The notes under the pieces are model-generated. The model had not been told where the DNA came from. It was given only the letters and a program-made list of their open reading frames with translations, and made no database searches. The translations under genes and the position numbers were made by a program. Shown here piece after piece: positions 44,300-57,207 of a stretch of 64,000 nucleotides of DNA (positions are counted from its first letter, which is position 1; every line of letters begins with the position of its first letter). Origin of the DNA: Melieria omissa (Eukaryota; Arthropoda; Insecta; Diptera; Ulidiidae); assembly GCA_963971225.1 (NCBI GenBank), contig OZ020268.1, positions 60,263,900 to 60,327,899 of the forward strand, read 5' to 3'.

Positions 44300-45310
44300 A
44301 TGAAAAAGGAAACACCAGCCGAGCTGTTTTTACGAATCGACCACTCAACGACATACTCCGAGTTCAAAACAAACTTTTTGAAGAATTTTGGTCATACGTT
44401 TTCTGCGGGGGAGGTTATCGAAATCTTCCGGAAGACCAAATTCGACGCCACAAAAACCACCGTGCTCGGCTACATACTGCAGATGCAGGAAATTGCTTCG
44501 CGATCGACCGTAGACGAGGCACATGTAATTCAGTTGATAATCAACGGCCTCAACGACCCGACCCCAAGTATTGCGGTGGTGTATGCAGCAACAACTATCG
44601 ATCAGCTGAAGTCTCTCGCTGGCCGATATGTTCAATTACGTGCCATGTCGTCTGCCGTTTCCAGAGTTCTGTCTTCCGCCTCTAAGGTTCTGTCGGCTCT
44701 TCCGAGAATGCCAGTTCCGGCCACAAGAGCTTCTGCCAATTGCGAATCCAGGCCGCACCTGGGAGTCAAAACTATACAGTGTTTCAACTGCTCCGGATTT
44801 GGACACATCTTGTCAAACTGCCCAAAATCGAAGCGCGAAAAGGGCTCTTGCTTCCGCTGCGGATCCGTGCAGCACCTCCTGCGAGACTGCTCGAAGCCGG
44901 CACCACCACCAACTGCAGCTAGAGTGGCGCTGCTTGATGAAATCAATGGATCAACCACACGCCAGGATGACGCTGGTGGAATAGCTACTACTTTCTTCGA
45001 AATAAATATTGTAAGTGCAGCTTTTACAACTGATCTGCCCAAAGAAGATTTATTCACTGAATTTTATTCCCTTTTCGATACGGGCAGTCCGCCTAGTTTT
45101 GTACAGCCGTCAGTCGTGCCAAATCACTTGGCCACAGCCAAATTGTTCTTCACGGGTTACAAAGGTATTGGCGAATATAAAGTTAAATCCTACGGCAAAT
45201 TGCCAATTTTCATAAAATTTCATGGCATCGCCAAAACTCTGAAAATATTCATAATTTCAGATGACCTGATTCCCGTACCATTCCTGCTGGGTCGAGACTT
45301 TCTTAAGTAA
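44300..45310 (+). pseudogene. Gypsy gag-protease fragment
   Basis: Frame open from 44300 to 45310 (336 codons). The capsid-like region (residues 1-115) leads to two CCHC zinc knuckles, CFNCSGFGHILSNC and CFRCGSVQHLLRDC, then a retroviral-type aspartic protease with the catalytic SLFDTGSP and a late LLGRDFL motif. This normally yields nucleocapsid and protease of the particle. The N-terminal gag portion is cut by the element's truncation. Confidence 0.85.
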
Positions 45311-45414
45311 TTTTGCATTACCCATGATACAAAAATATATCATAACATTACCTTAATTCAATTCCATTCAAAAAAATAACACACACAAATAAATCCAATG
45401 GGGGAAAAACACAT

Positions 45415-46721
45415 GTGTCATTTCAAAGCCGCTTGTCGAAGCAATCTTCAAGGAAGCTTTCCGATTCCTTAAACTCCGATACTCATTCAGATTCCGATCA
45501 CGATTGCATAGATTCCATTCCAGATATATTTGCAATAGATTTGAATACATATTGTGGTGATTATCAGATTGATATTTGTGAAAAGCTGAGTTCCGATCAA
45601 ATTGAAATCATAAGTCGGGTTCTGAAAGAAAATTACTTTAACTCGGAAACCATTCCAGCCATCGAGCATAATTATGAAATGAAAATCCGGTTGACGTCAG
45701 GCATTCCGATTAATTTTACGCCTAGAAGACTTTCATATAGCGATAAAAAGGAAGTACAGAAGATTATTCAGGGCTTATTGAGTGAGGGGAAAATACGGCC
45801 TAGTGATTCTCTGTACGCATCCCCGATAGTCCTAGTTAAAAAGAAATCTGGGGAAACACGAAAGTGTGTAGACTATCGTGCTATTATCCGCTTCCGATAA
45901 TCGATGACTGCATTGAACGAAAGGAGGGCAAAAGTTATTTCACTTCACTTGATCTTAAGAGTGGGTTTCATCAGATTCCTATTGCTGAAGATTCCGTAAA
46001 GTTAACTGCATTTGTTACCCCTATGGGACAGTATGAATATCTTCGGATGCCGTTTAGCCTGAAAAATGCCCCGGTGGTATTTCAGAGATTCATCAATTTC
46101 GTCTTGAGACCATTCCTCGATGAAGGAATTTTGGTAGTATATATGGATGATATTACTATTATGACGGATACTTTGGAACAACACGTTGACGCCTTGAAGA
46201 GAATCTTCCGTCGGTTTTGTGAATTCCGCTTAGAGTTGAATTTCCGAAAATGCAGGTTCTGCTATTCCGAAATCGAATTCCTAGGTTACTTCATTAGTAA
46301 GAAAGGCATCAGACCGAATGATAAACACCTCCAAGCAGTTAAAGACTATCCGATACCCAAAAATGTACGCGAAGTTCAACAATGTTTAGGTCTATTTTCA
46401 TATTTTCAGCGATTTATCCCGTCTTTTTCGCATGTGGCGAAATCTCTTCTCGACGTGGTGAAGAAAGACACAGACTTTGAGTTTAATTCCGAATGCAAGA
46501 AGGCAGTCGAAATTTTGAAAGCGAGATTACTAGAGACTCTTGTTCTAGCCATTTATAATCCCGACAGGGATACTGAATTACATTGTGACGCAAATTCAAT
46601 TGGATTCGGAAGCGTACTACTACAAAAACAAGACGATGGAAAGTTTCATCCGATAGCATATTGTTCACGTCGTTGCCTGCCGTCGGCGCGCATCACCTGT
46701 AAAGAAAATAACTATGAATAA
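45415..46721 (+). pseudogene. Gypsy reverse transcriptase fragment, frameshifted
   Basis: Starts in one frame through YASPIVLVKKKSGETRKCVD (about 45800-45870), then shifts to the frame of 45864-46721, with the RT core TSLDLKSGFHQIPI, FSLKNAPVVFQRF and catalytic VVYMDDITIM, then FLGYFISKKGIRP. The start of the RNase H-like domain (LHCDANSIGFGSVLLQ) is followed by a break after PSARITCKENNYE. Confidence 0.87.
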
Positions 46722-46736
46722 ATAAACATAAATAAT

Positions 46737-49118
46737 AAAGAGCTGCAATTGTGTATTTGAAAGCTGTTTCAAGACACTCTCTCTCTTTGCACGGCACTGC
46801 ACTGCACTGGCTCAGTGCAAACAGATCGAATCAGAGCTGCCAGCGAAGAGAAGCAAAATATGTGTGTGCATGACATATGAGAGCTGAGTCTTTGTTGCTT
46901 TATAACATTAGTGTGTGCGAACACACTAAAGGCAATGCACAGTAAAGGCAATGAAATTTACTGCAATGACACTGAATGCAGTAAGTTATACCAAAAAGTA
47001 TGGAAAAATATTCTTTGGTTATACTAATAGAACAATTAGTGCTTTGTTGTTATTGTAATAATCACGCATATTTTTGAGTTTTTTTAATGGTATTTAATTC
47101 AAATTAAATTTCATATGAATTTACAAATAAAACAAAATATTTCAAAAACAAAATATTTTTTATTTCTTCCGTAAAGTTACTTATTTCATTCCATTAAGAT
47201 AATAATATGAAAAACTTGACCAAACTGTAAAAGAAAGCCAAAAACAAAATATGTTATGAATTCACCTAAGAAAAAGTTTGCGTACCAGATACGGTTATGT
47301 AGTTAAAATGTAATTGAAACTAAGTTTTGAACTCCCTGCAGAAGTTTCGGCGTACATTTTATTAAATTCGGTGTTTTTTCAGCGGCTATTTTGTTATATC
47401 CTTGAATTGTTATATTGATTTACTATATCTTTGAAGATGGAGTGTTTTTGGGCTCAGGGTTCAAGTAAACCCCTTATATACTCAATTAGATGCACGTTAA
47501 GTGACTAGGGAGGAACTTTTTCAACTTTGTTGAGCTAGTTAATAGCAAAAATAGCTTCGCATCGTACGCATTGCGCCTTAAGGTCATCGTAAAGTTGAAT
47601 GAAATGTTGGAACCTGATCCAAGATTTTGAAACTTTGGCTTGCATAAGCTTTTAGAATATGTAGATGACCCCTCGGAACCATTTATAAATAAAACAACAC
47701 AGCCTGCTCACTCCTTTACTAGACATGCAGTCCCATACCATACCCCCTCAAATGCTATGCTTTAACTGAATCCTCTTTAAATTAGTTGATGCCTTTTAAT
47801 GCCAAATATGCTAAACCATTATCAGAGAACAATAAATCTTCCTACTCCATAGATAACAACACATAGTCCTGGAAATGTGGTTTTCTAGACTCTTTGATGG
47901 ACTCTTTCACGAAAGCAATTATGTGCTCCTTGTTAGTAAGCTAAATATGAGATTCTTACATGCTGTTATGTAGAGAAAATGTGTTTATTTCAGGACTTTT
48001 CTTATAAAGTCACTGCTACTGGGTTTTATAAAATATTTCTATACATTTCTGAAGGAATCGGATGCAACTAGCCTTATATTATATATACTGATCGCAAAAC
48101 AATCTAATCCTATTGCCTGGGTAGCTTAGGAAAATGGCCAGATCGTAGTAACGAAGGAAGATTTTCTGTTTTTTTTGTGATTTAAGATGGCTTTTTGGAA
48201 TAACGAATGTGCTCTTCCAAAAATTTCTCTAATCTCACGATGTTTTTTGTCAATTTAGGAAAGATTTAGTAAGATTATCCTTTTATCCATTTTAATTTTT
48301 TTCGCTTAGGTTCTATTGCTTTCTATATAATTTCAAGCACATATACGTTTAAAAAAAAATTTACAAGTCCGTTTACTGCTCAATGGAATACAAATTTCCA
48401 AATAAAAATAAAAAGCATAACTGGAAATTCCCGTTATTAGTTTTGCACGCAAACTTATTCTGCTCCGTTTTGTGAGTATACTGTCAATAAATACGAACAC
48501 ATGGAAAATTATTATTTTAATGCATCTAAAACAGAACAAAAAGTGCACTTAAAGCATATATGAAAAATGTGGATACGTTTTTATAAACAAAGAACCCATT
48601 TTTGAGGTCAAAATTAATCATAACATAATTTTGACTTGCCTGTACGCAAACTTATTCTGACTAATGTATTTTTTAATATTACATTTAATTAATTTTTTAA
48701 AATAACATTTATATATTACATTAATATTACATTTAAATTATTTATTTGAATAAATAACCTCCACTTTAATTGGTATTTTGTCAGAAACCTAAATGTTTTA
48801 CGAAAATCCCTCACTTAATTACGCGTGTCAAGTAGCAAACTCTTCTTGTAATCACTCATTGCATTCAGTGTACAGGTAGCATTTTGGCCCGTTACGCACT
48901 GTCAACGATTCATTAGCATTGCTAGCAGTGTATATAGCAGAGAGAAAACAGTGCGTGCCTTGCAGAGACAAGCAAATGAGTGTTGACTGCTCTTGCGGCT
49001 TCCGTTTTGTTGTCATTCTCATACTGCTCTCTTACCACAGTGAATGCTAGCAATCAGTGCACACTGCACCGAATCACACTGTGTGTAGGGAGAAATGAAT
49101 CATCCATTGCAGCTCTTT
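46737..49118. mobile_element. Possible MITE enclosing a Tc1 relic
   Basis: AAAGAGCTGCAAT at 46737-46749 is exactly inverted at 49106-49118. Subterminal regions on both sides are GC-richer and share ACTGAATGCA-type motifs (about 46970 and, inverted, about 48865). The middle, about 47262-48664, is a separate Tc1-like element. Only 13 bp of terminal pairing is perfect, so this is moderately supported. Confidence 0.55.
47262..48664 (-). mobile_element. Degenerate Tc1-like element
   Basis: AAGTTTGCGTACCAG near 47274 is inverted as CTGTACGCAAACTT near 48640. Between them, minus-strand translation around 47640-47760 gives MVWDCMSSKG followed by an INGSEG-type stretch, which resembles the Tc1 transposase block VMVWGCMSSKG. 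Many stops; long decayed. Confidence 0.65.
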
Positions 49119-49461
49119 AATAAATAATAATAATTTAATAATTGATTGGCACGACAGCCCGCTTACGCGAGACTAAGGCCTAGCTTCCCGCAGCCACCCG
49201 TGTTGTGCGTGTGAATGTGTACGCGGGTGGAAGGGACCTACAGTTTTATGCCGGTTCCGAACGGCAGGTTGGGAGCTTTTTCATAGGCAATTTTTACTCT
49301 CAGAGGTTTGCCATTTCCAGCTGAGAGGACTGCCACCGAAAGAGAAAACGAGTTTCTCGTTATTTTTTTTTTAGGTGTTACTACATGCAGTATTCGAACT
49401 TGCGTCGCTCTGCATTCGACTCGCTGGACCGCGCACTAACCAACTAAGCCACGGCTGCTGC
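49119..49461 (-). repeat. tRNA-derived SINE, family 1, copy 4
   Basis: Minus-strand full-length copy: head at the right edge (A-box-like TGGCTTAGTTGG), body, and AT-rich tail at the left next to the MITE. AAACATAAATAATA lies at 49464-49477 and again at 46724-46737, just before the MITE. This suggests a target duplication now separated by the MITE. Confidence 0.88.
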
Positions 49462-49477
49462 TGAAACATAAATAATA

Positions 49478-50740
49478 CCGCTTATTATTATCTCATCTCC
49501 TCCTTCACCTCGTTTACTGACCTTATCCTTATATACTTACCATTTGTGCATATCCGCTATTCCTCATCCGCTATCCTCTCTTGTATACTTACCCTATGCA
49601 CTCCCCTATGTACCTGCCGACGGCATCCCTCGCTGTCCAAAACGGTGCTTGCGCGGTCGACGGTCACTCATCCTTCGATCCCCGATCTGAACACAACCAG
49701 CGATCCGCGACGCGACATACATCGTTTTCACAAAACGACCACTACTACAGTTTATATTAAACACCGAATCAACAAACACCTTATACATTTTAAGTTCACA
49801 CAAATCATAATTACAATCACCTGGATTAACACGAACCCACACATTGTGTATACACCGTTTATAAATATTAGACAACACCAATGCTTACAACCATTGTAAT
49901 TGTTCACATATACATTTTACCACTACACACTGAATTACTACTAATAAAGACGAATTATAACGTTTTGAAATCAATCATTGTTCTACCATTATTTAGTGCG
50001 CGTTCGTAGAGATTCTTCGCGGCGCGCTCATTGGTCCTTCGAGCCATAAAAAAAACTGGCAAAAAAATTTGGCGCGAAAAACGTTCTTCTCGACAGTGAA
50101 TAAAACGAAAAATATGAGGTAAAGTAAAAACAACAAAATATAGACATACTTACCAAACCTAAAAACAAAGCAAAAAGTGATTTAAATTGACAAGCAAGAA
50201 ATCTGAAAAATAAAAGAAGGAAGTTAAAAGAAAGCGAAAATAAAAGTAATTAAACAAAAACCAAAGAATAAGTGAAAAGAAAAACTAATATAAACTAAAA
50301 AGTGTGAATAAAAAACCAAAAGCTACTTACCAAAGTGTTACCTAAAAACAAAAAATAAAAACCAAAAAACCAAGTGAAAGTACATGAAAAATTAAATTTG
50401 ATACAAAATGCAACAAGAAAAAGAAAAGAAAACCAAAGGGGAAAAGAAGAAAAACCTTTAAAGAAAAGAAGATCCAAAACAAAACAAAAAAGCGAAGAAA
50501 AACGCGAATCGGAAAATAATTCAAAATCAAAAATTAATCAAAAGGTGGTGATAAAAAGTGATGCTGTGACAAAAAAAAAACGAAACACCAGCACACTCAG
50601 CAAAGTGCAAGTGAAAAAACTGCAAGTGCACACAACAACAATAACAACAGCATCAACATCAGCGAGATCGAACGACCCAGCTCGTGTACATAAGGCGAGA
50701 ACACCAACAACCACACAGCAGAATAGAATAGAATTGATAA
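49478..50740 (+). other. Possible LTR-retrotransposon leader (BEL/Pao-like), truncated
   Basis: An AATAAA (about 49942) is followed by GCGCGTTCGTAGAG and then TTGGTCCTTCGAGCC at about 50031-50045, a motif I associate with the region after the 5' LTR of insect BEL/Pao and related elements. Then comes a very A-rich leader (50060-50560) without introns. A Lys-rich frame at 50374-50808 has no ATG and runs into the LOA element, so it is not called as a gene. No second LTR is visible. Confidence 0.35.
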
Positions 50741-50790
50741 GGGGGTATGTTGCAGAGACCAGGATTGATCTATTGTGCCCCCTACAATTG

Positions 50791-53700
50791 TTAGAGCACA
50801 TCCCCTAAACCTACCGCCCTAATGAGACTTAGTAACTCTCGGGGGTTTAGGTGCTTGACGTCCTCTTCTGCAAGCCAAAACTGGCCCAGGTAACGTAACC
50901 TGCTGCGACAAGCCGCATTACAGTGCAATATGATGTGTTCGGGAGTCTCCTCTGCTGTTTTGCAGAGTCTACAGACGCTTACCTGTTCTATCCCGATTGT
51001 ATGCATGTGTTTCCTCAATCTGCAGTGCCCAGTTATCAGACCTGTTACCTGTCTAAGCTGGTTTCTCCTTAGTTTGAGGCATTCTTCACTCCATTTGGGG
51101 TTATAATCTTTGATGAAGATTTTCGATTTCCTGAGACCGGGGGCGCTAGCCCAGTGTGGGGCCGTGGCTGCCGCGGTTCTAGCGAGGCTGTCCGCTTCCT
51201 CGTTTCCTCCGATACCTCTGTGTCCTGGAACCCAGAGGATCTTTACCTGGTTACACCTGCCCAGTGCATTCAATGCCTCGATGCATTCCAGCACTAACCC
51301 TGAGGTTATCTCATATGAGATTAGTGCTTTGATGACTGCTTGGCTGTCGGAGCAGATGACGATGTCTTGCCCCCTGTACTCACGCTCGAGGTTGAACTGC
51401 ACACAGAGCCTGATAGCATATAGTTCCGCCTGGAATATGCTGGGTGTTTTCCCCATGGGCTCATAGTGCTTGAGGCGAGGTCCAAACACCCCTGCCCCTG
51501 TTCCCTCGTGCGTTTTCGAGCCATCTGTAAACCACTTAATTGTGTGTGGTCTAAAATGGATCTGGTGGTCTTCCCAGGCCCAGTCTGTTTTATTGCCCAT
51601 ATAAACTCCGAAGTATTTTTCGTAGTTATATGTTCTTGTTATTGTATCCATCGGATACAAAACATAAGGGTTACTAGTGGATAGCACATCTAAGTCTCTG
51701 TGCCTAAGGATGTGATCCCCCCCTTTACTAGTTCTAGCCAGTCCAAGGATAGTACGCTTGGCCGCCATCTCAATTGCTACGTGCAATGGCGATATGTTAA
51801 GTATCACCTCCAGTGCCACCGTGGGACAGGTTCTCATAGCACCTGTGATGCACGTGCACGCAAGTCGCTGGACCTTGTCGATTTTTTTCCTCACTGTTGT
51901 GAGTGTGGCTCCCGGGGCCCATGCCACTGCTGCATATGTGAGTACTGGCCTCACAATCATGGTATACATCCATTTCAGTACCTCCCCAAGTTCTGCCTGC
52001 CAAGGATCTACATACCATGACCGCCTTTGTTGCTTTACTGATAACTGCCTCCGCATGCTTGTTCCAGAGTAACTTCGAATCTAGTGTTACACCTAGGTAC
52101 TTCACCTCTGGTTTATAGGCTATGCTTTTCCCGAGCAAGCGTATTGTCCGTATATGTGGCAGCTTTATTTTCCATGTAAAAGGTACTATGGTGGTTTTGT
52201 CCGGGTTTATTCGCAGGTCTACCCGGGCACACCATTCTTGGGTTATTTTTAAGCCTCTCTGGATTATATCACAGAGAGTGTCTTCAAACCTTCCTCTAGC
52301 GATAATGACAATATCGTCGGCATAACCTTGACATGTTATGCCATTGCTTGTCAGTAGTTCGAGGAGCTCATCCACTACCAGACTCCACAGCAGCGGTGAT
52401 AATACCCCGCCCTGCGGACATCCTCTTTTCGCTAGCACGCTCCTGGTGGTGGTGCCCACCTTCGTAATGGCCGATCTGGTGGAAAGCATGGCTCTTATCC
52501 AGCGGCTTAGTGGGGCTTCCACTCCTCTCCTGCTGAGCGCTCTTTCTATCGCCTCATGCGAGGTGTTATCGAAGGCACCTTCGATATCCAGAAAAGCGTA
52601 CAGGGTAATCTCCTTGCTTTTAAGAGCTTCTTGTATTGAACTCGTGAGCTGAAATAGGGCAGTCTCTGTCGATCTGCCTGCCCTATACGCATGTTGTTTT
52701 GCATGCAGAGGTGTTCTCTTGAGCGCCACGGTTCTGATATACTGATCTAACACCTTCTCCATTGTCTTCATGAAGAAGGATGTCAGACTGATTGGCCTAA
52801 AGGACTTCGGCTCCGTATAGTCCTTTTTACCTATTTTTGGTATAAAAACTACCAGGGCACTTCTCCAACTGGGGGGTATGTACCCTGTTGCTAGACAGCT
52901 TCTCATTATGCCAGTGAGATGCCTGAGTAGGACCCCCCTGCCTTTTTGTAGAAAGACAGGAAAGATCCCGTCCTGGCCTGGCGATTTGAAGGGTTGAAAG
53001 GTGTTCAATGCCCAATCAATCTTATTCCGAGAGATGACCATATGTGCCAGCTCCCAGTCCCTTCTATTTGGACGGTAGATGGTACATACAGCAGGTGCGT
53101 CCTGGGGGATTGCCCCAGGGAAATGTGCACCTAGAAGAGCGAGAGCCCTTTGCTCTTCACTGCGCGTGTAACTACCATCCGGCAATTTCAGAGCTATCTT
53201 ATTTTCCGTTGCTCCCTTCGCCAGCGCTTTGTGCAGCCTTGCTGCCTGGGGGGTGGAAGAAATTTCTTCGCAAAACGATTGGAAACTAGCCCTTTTCGCT
53301 TTCCGTACTTCCTTTGTTTACTTAGTGAGAGCGGCAGTGTATTCCTGCCAGTCTCCTGTTCGCTTTGCCCTATTAAAGAGCCTCCGCGTGTCCGCGAGTT
53401 TCGCCAGGGTGGTGTTCCACCACGGTGTGGATTTCTTCCTGGTCCTCCTACTCTCAGGGCATCTTAAGTGAAAAGCATTGATTATTGCCCCATTTACTGT
53501 TTCAACCGCCTGCTCGATTTCGAGGGGATGCCGCATCCTGCCCCGAAAATCCAGCAAGGGTTGATCCTCTTCGAGCAACCTTGTAAATTTTTCCCAGTCG
53601 GTCTTCCTGGGGTTTCTACAGGGTAGGCCATTTAAAGTGGAAGGCCATTCTTGTTTTTGAAAAAAAAGAGGAAAAAAAAATGTTTTTTTTTGTTTTCATC

Positions 53701-54895
53701 TCGATATTCATTTATTTTGGTCCAAGGAGAAATTTTCGAGTTAGTTTTTGAAAATGAATTCGCGTAAATGGCCACCATTAGCTTAGGCCGCAAAATGTGC
53801 CCTTTTTTCGGCATTTTCCATCACTTTTGCCAGTGTATCGGCCGATATGGCTCTTATTACGAGGCGTATGTTGGCTCTGAGTTGAGCTAGTGTCCTTGGC
53901 TTGTTGGTGTATACCTTCGACTTCAAGTAGCCCCATAAAAAAAAGTCTGGCGGCGTCAAATCGGGTGATCTCGGTGGCCACTCATAATCGAGAAGTTATT
54001 TTGAATGTAAAGCTGAACAATTTCAGCACGTTCTTTTGGAGTGTACTGTTCCATGGTATAAATTGTCTCGGAATGACGCTTCCAACGCGCTATGTCATTA
54101 GTCGATCTGACAGCTCTGTCAAAAGGTATAGGGTTACCAGATGCTTCCACTTCCAATGGCCTACTCTGTAGTTGGAGATAACTCCAATAGGGTGGCTGCT
54201 AATCGGAATTCGATCATCCTATGATCTGATACGGAGGGCTCATTCGATACTCTCCAATCAGATACATAGTCACTAATCCTACTGTTACCTATGGTAAGGT
54301 CTAGGACCTCCTGCCTAACTCTAGTGACAAAAGTCGGGGAACATCCCGAGTTGAATATAACTAGGTTAGTTTCTAATATATAATCGAGTAGGTACTCACC
54401 CCTTAGATTATCATCAGTACTTCCCCAGATCGTGTGGTGGGCGTTCATGTCCCCGCCTATTAGGAGTGGCAAGGCGTTTGCCCTGCAGTACTCCACCAGG
54501 CCCTGCACTTCATGGGGGGGAACAGCCATGTCTTCTCCTGGGAAATACGCCGACGCCAGGACGATCTCGAGGTCACGACCCTCGATTTGGACCGTCATCG
54601 CCACCACTACCAGGTCCCTGGACATGTACTCTGAAATACAGACATAGTTAGTATTTTTCTCAATTACCACGCAGGCACGAGGTATCTCGTGCCTTGTGTC
54701 CCAAATTACCTTGGTTTGCTGCGAGTTGAGCCCGCAGACTCTGGCGTTATAGCACCAGGGCTCCTGCACTAGCGCCGCCCCGATGTGGTCTCGGGTGAAC
54801 TTATGCGCTAGGACGGCCGATGCCGTCTTCGCGTCATGAAGGTTGATTTGAACAACCTTCATGTCTCGAGGGTTAGAGTTTAGGAGAGGCATCAT
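50791..54895 (-). pseudogene. LOA-type ORF2: endonuclease, reverse transcriptase, RNase H
   Basis: From the ATG at 54895: APE endonuclease (VVQINLHDAKTAS, QEPWCYN, IGGDMNAHHTIWGS, SDHRMIEF) up to about 54171. A mariner insertion then splits the frame, which resumes at about 53617 and meets a stop at 53318. RT motifs follow: KSFRPISLTSFFMKTMEK, AYRAGRSTETALF, LDIEGAFDNTSHE, GCPQGGVLSPLLW, GYADDIVII. After a frameshift near 52040, RNase H shows WFTDGSKTHEGTGAGVFG, FQAELYAIRL, ICSDSQAVIKAL and LWVPGHRGIGGNEEADSLAR. A terminal CCHC-like CRLCKTAEETPEHIILHC closes the protein. Confidence 0.9.
53619..54168 (-). mobile_element. Internally deleted mariner inside the LOA ORF2
   Basis: CAGGGTAGGCCATT (53619) pairs with the inverted right end (CAGAGTAGGCCATT on the minus strand, to 54168), with TA at 53617-53618 and 54169-54170. 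Minus-strand coding remnants are MEQYTPKERAEIVQLYIQNN at the 5' end and, after a deletion, RSPDLTPPDFFLWGYLK near the third catalytic position, ending at about 53790. The first two catalytic Asp are missing. Confidence 0.9.
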
Positions 54896-56599
54896 CGTCC
54901 ATCTCCAGCAGCGTCGTTATCGAAATTTCGTCCGACAGCTGCTCCTCTTCCTCGTTCGTACTACCTTTAAGCCCCAGCGTTTCAAGGTTTAGCTCCTCAA
55001 GGGAATCTTGGGAGGCTTGCAAAATTACTTCTGCCCCGGCTGCCTCTCCGCCTTCCGGTGTTTTCCCGGATTCGGCAGATCGTACTACACCTGAGGGCCC
55101 TGCTTCCACCGGTGTATTCCCGGTTTCCACTGTTTGCGTAGGGGGGCCTGTCACACTATTCGGGCCTCCAGGTCTGGGGGCATGAACTGGGACGCTCCCA
55201 TACTTGAAGGTTAGGGCGTTCCCGTTTTCCCTGATCTTGGCGAGTGATTTCTCGTCAATCACCAGGTTCCACAGGACACCATGGCCCTCCTCCTTGGAAG
55301 TAACCACCTTCCAAAGGTTTGTGTAGACCCCAGCATTTTGCGCTTGAATTAACGCAAAACGCTTGCTGGGTTCCTGTCCAGCGCTCCTGGGAAGGAATAC
55401 GGTAACGTGGTGTGTCTTGGGGACATCATCTCCAAGGCACACACGAAGCCCCACTCCCTTCCAATCCTCCAGCTTCGGGACTACCTGCCGGAGCCAGTCT
55501 GCAGTACCTTGGTTACTGCAGTCCAGCAGCTGATGTCCCCGCCGGAAGTGGATGCCACTGAACACCAGTGGGGTGGCCCACCCTTTGGCTATCTCCCCTA
55601 CAATAGCCTTCTCGAGAAAAGAGAGCTCCTCCTTACTCAGTGTCTTCTGGGGGATATTCCGTAGGCAGGACCGCCACCCGGGTGGCCTCAGGTGTTCTGA
55701 GGACACTCGAGTAGGTTGCGCCCGTCATTGGATCATCCCCAGACCGATTGCTATTTTGGTGCTTGCCCGTCCTAGCAACCGGTGCCTGAGTGGTGGTCCT
55801 GGATTTTTTAAGTTCAGGACGTTGGGGGGGTGTAATGTTGTCGCTCCTTCTCTTTCTCGGCAGAGTAGGTTGAGCCGCCGTGGCCGCGGGTATTCCGCCA
55901 TGCTCTACCGCTCTGCTCCTAGCTTCCTCCTTACTCAGGCCTTGCCTGAGGTAGCGGAGGTACCATTTTACCCTCGCACCGCTTAATCCGCGTCTTAGGA
56001 GGTCGTCCAGGCCACCTGGTTGCCCTAAGGGTGGTAATTCTGGGGTTTGCCTTTTAGGCCTTCTCTCCAAATTTGCCGAAGTCGACGGGGGCACTCCCCG
56101 CGCGGCCGCAGCAGCACTTGTACTTGGTGCCATTACGTCAGCAGCCCGCCCTACCACCGGTGCCGCAGCGGATGTTGACGGGGGAGTTTCCCGCACGACC
56201 GCAGCGACGCCGGTACTAGGAGCAGGGCCTATAGGTTTTGCTCCTACCACCAGTCCGGAAGGTATGCTTCCGGAGCCAGTGGGAAGAGCTGAAACCGTGC
56301 TCACCTGGCTTGAGGTGGGTCTTCCGCTGGCAGATGCAGTCAGAGCAGAGATGTCAAACAGTGGCCTGCCCCGTATTGACGCCCACCCTGACCGCACCCC
56401 CAGCTTTCCGACCGCACCTGAGGGAGCCCCTCGCCACCCTGGAAGGTATTCTTCCTCGGCTGGTGCTTGGCCTCAGGTCTTCCTTTGTGGTCCGGAGCGA
56501 ATGCTCCGGCACAGATGCTAGCTGTGTTGCGGTGTAGTCACGCAGAGCGAGTGGAATTCCTCGCTTATTTTTGCCGCATTTTTTGTTCATTGTGCTCAT
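54873..56599 (-). pseudogene. LOA-type ORF1, frameshifted
   Basis: Begins at an ATG at 56599 (MSTMNKKCGKNKRGIPLALR), shifts frame near 56370 into a Ser/Ala/Pro-rich low-complexity region, and shifts again near 55640. The third part (LSKEELSFLEKAIVGEIAKG to the stop at 54873) looks like the DUF4780-type domain found in insect LINE ORF1 proteins, including GIHFRRGHQLLDCSNQGTAD. ORF1 proteins of this group bind element RNA. ORF1 overlaps the ORF2 start by 23 bases. Confidence 0.7.
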
Positions 56600-57060
56600 G
56601 ATTGCGGTGTGGCCGCCTGCCCGCGCGCAAGGCGAAGGCGCTGGCGGCCTATAGTTCTGGCAGGGACAAGGTTGGTCGACCAGAGAGCCCGCATACCATG
56701 GCAAGGCCATTGTACTTCCTGAGGTGGCCCGGTATCAGGAAGGCACCGTAAGAATACAGCCGGTATACCCCCTGGCTGCAAACCACGCAGTGGGCACGGT
56801 CCGCGTAACACCCTGGGTTAGGGGGGGGGTAGTGCTTAGTACGGGCTCCGCCCCAGACTACTCCATTCCGTTCATCACTCGGATTGGACTAGTCTGCGGC
56901 GTCCTTGCCCGCGGCAAGCCCCCACACCACGACAAGGTGACTACCCTTGTGGAGGAATCACACAGCAAGTGGCGCATATATTGGCGCAGACGGCAGCAAG
57001 CAGTGGGGCAGCAGCATAGGCGACAGCAGCGAGCACTACGCGGGAGCACCACTATACATT

Positions 57061-57207
57061 GCCTACCCCTTAGGCAATTGCGTGAGTCGTTCCAATTTTT
57101 TCATAATTTATATCAAAAGACGGTTGTAAAAATGTATTTTTCTCTGTATATCATCTATATACAGAGCCAACCCATCCAACTTATACGTCGGTCTTGCGGA
57201 TGTACAT
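57061..57207. other. Short spacer before the 3-kb transposon
   Basis: AT-rich. It contains the left copy of the ATGTACAT target duplication at 57200-57207. Possibly 5' leader of the LOA element or its flank. Confidence 0.3.

Larger units (their letters stand above)
44236..46721 (+). mobile_element. Truncated Gypsy-type (Metaviridae) LTR retrotransposon
   Basis: Gag zinc knuckles, protease and reverse transcriptase are present in the usual order, but no LTR flanks either side, and connection, RNase H and integrase are missing after 46721. Frame breaks occur between protease and RT (45310-45415) and within RT (about 45890). It is a dead internal fragment. Confidence 0.88.
50741..57060 (-). mobile_element. 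LOA/I-type LINE with RNase H, interrupted by a mariner
   Basis: Minus-strand non-LTR element with ORF1 (to about 54873), a slightly overlapping ORF2 (start 54895) and a 3' end near 50741. The presence of an RNase H domain after the RT and the large ORF1 fit the LOA/I group; clade is inferred. A mariner derivative (53619-54168) sits in ORF2. Additional stop and frameshifts make it inactive. The 5' boundary (about 57060) is a guess. Confidence 0.82.

Noticed and set aside
50374..50808. Lys-rich 144-codon frame
   Set aside because: No ATG, extreme A-rich composition and it runs into the 3' end of another element; probably leader sequence.
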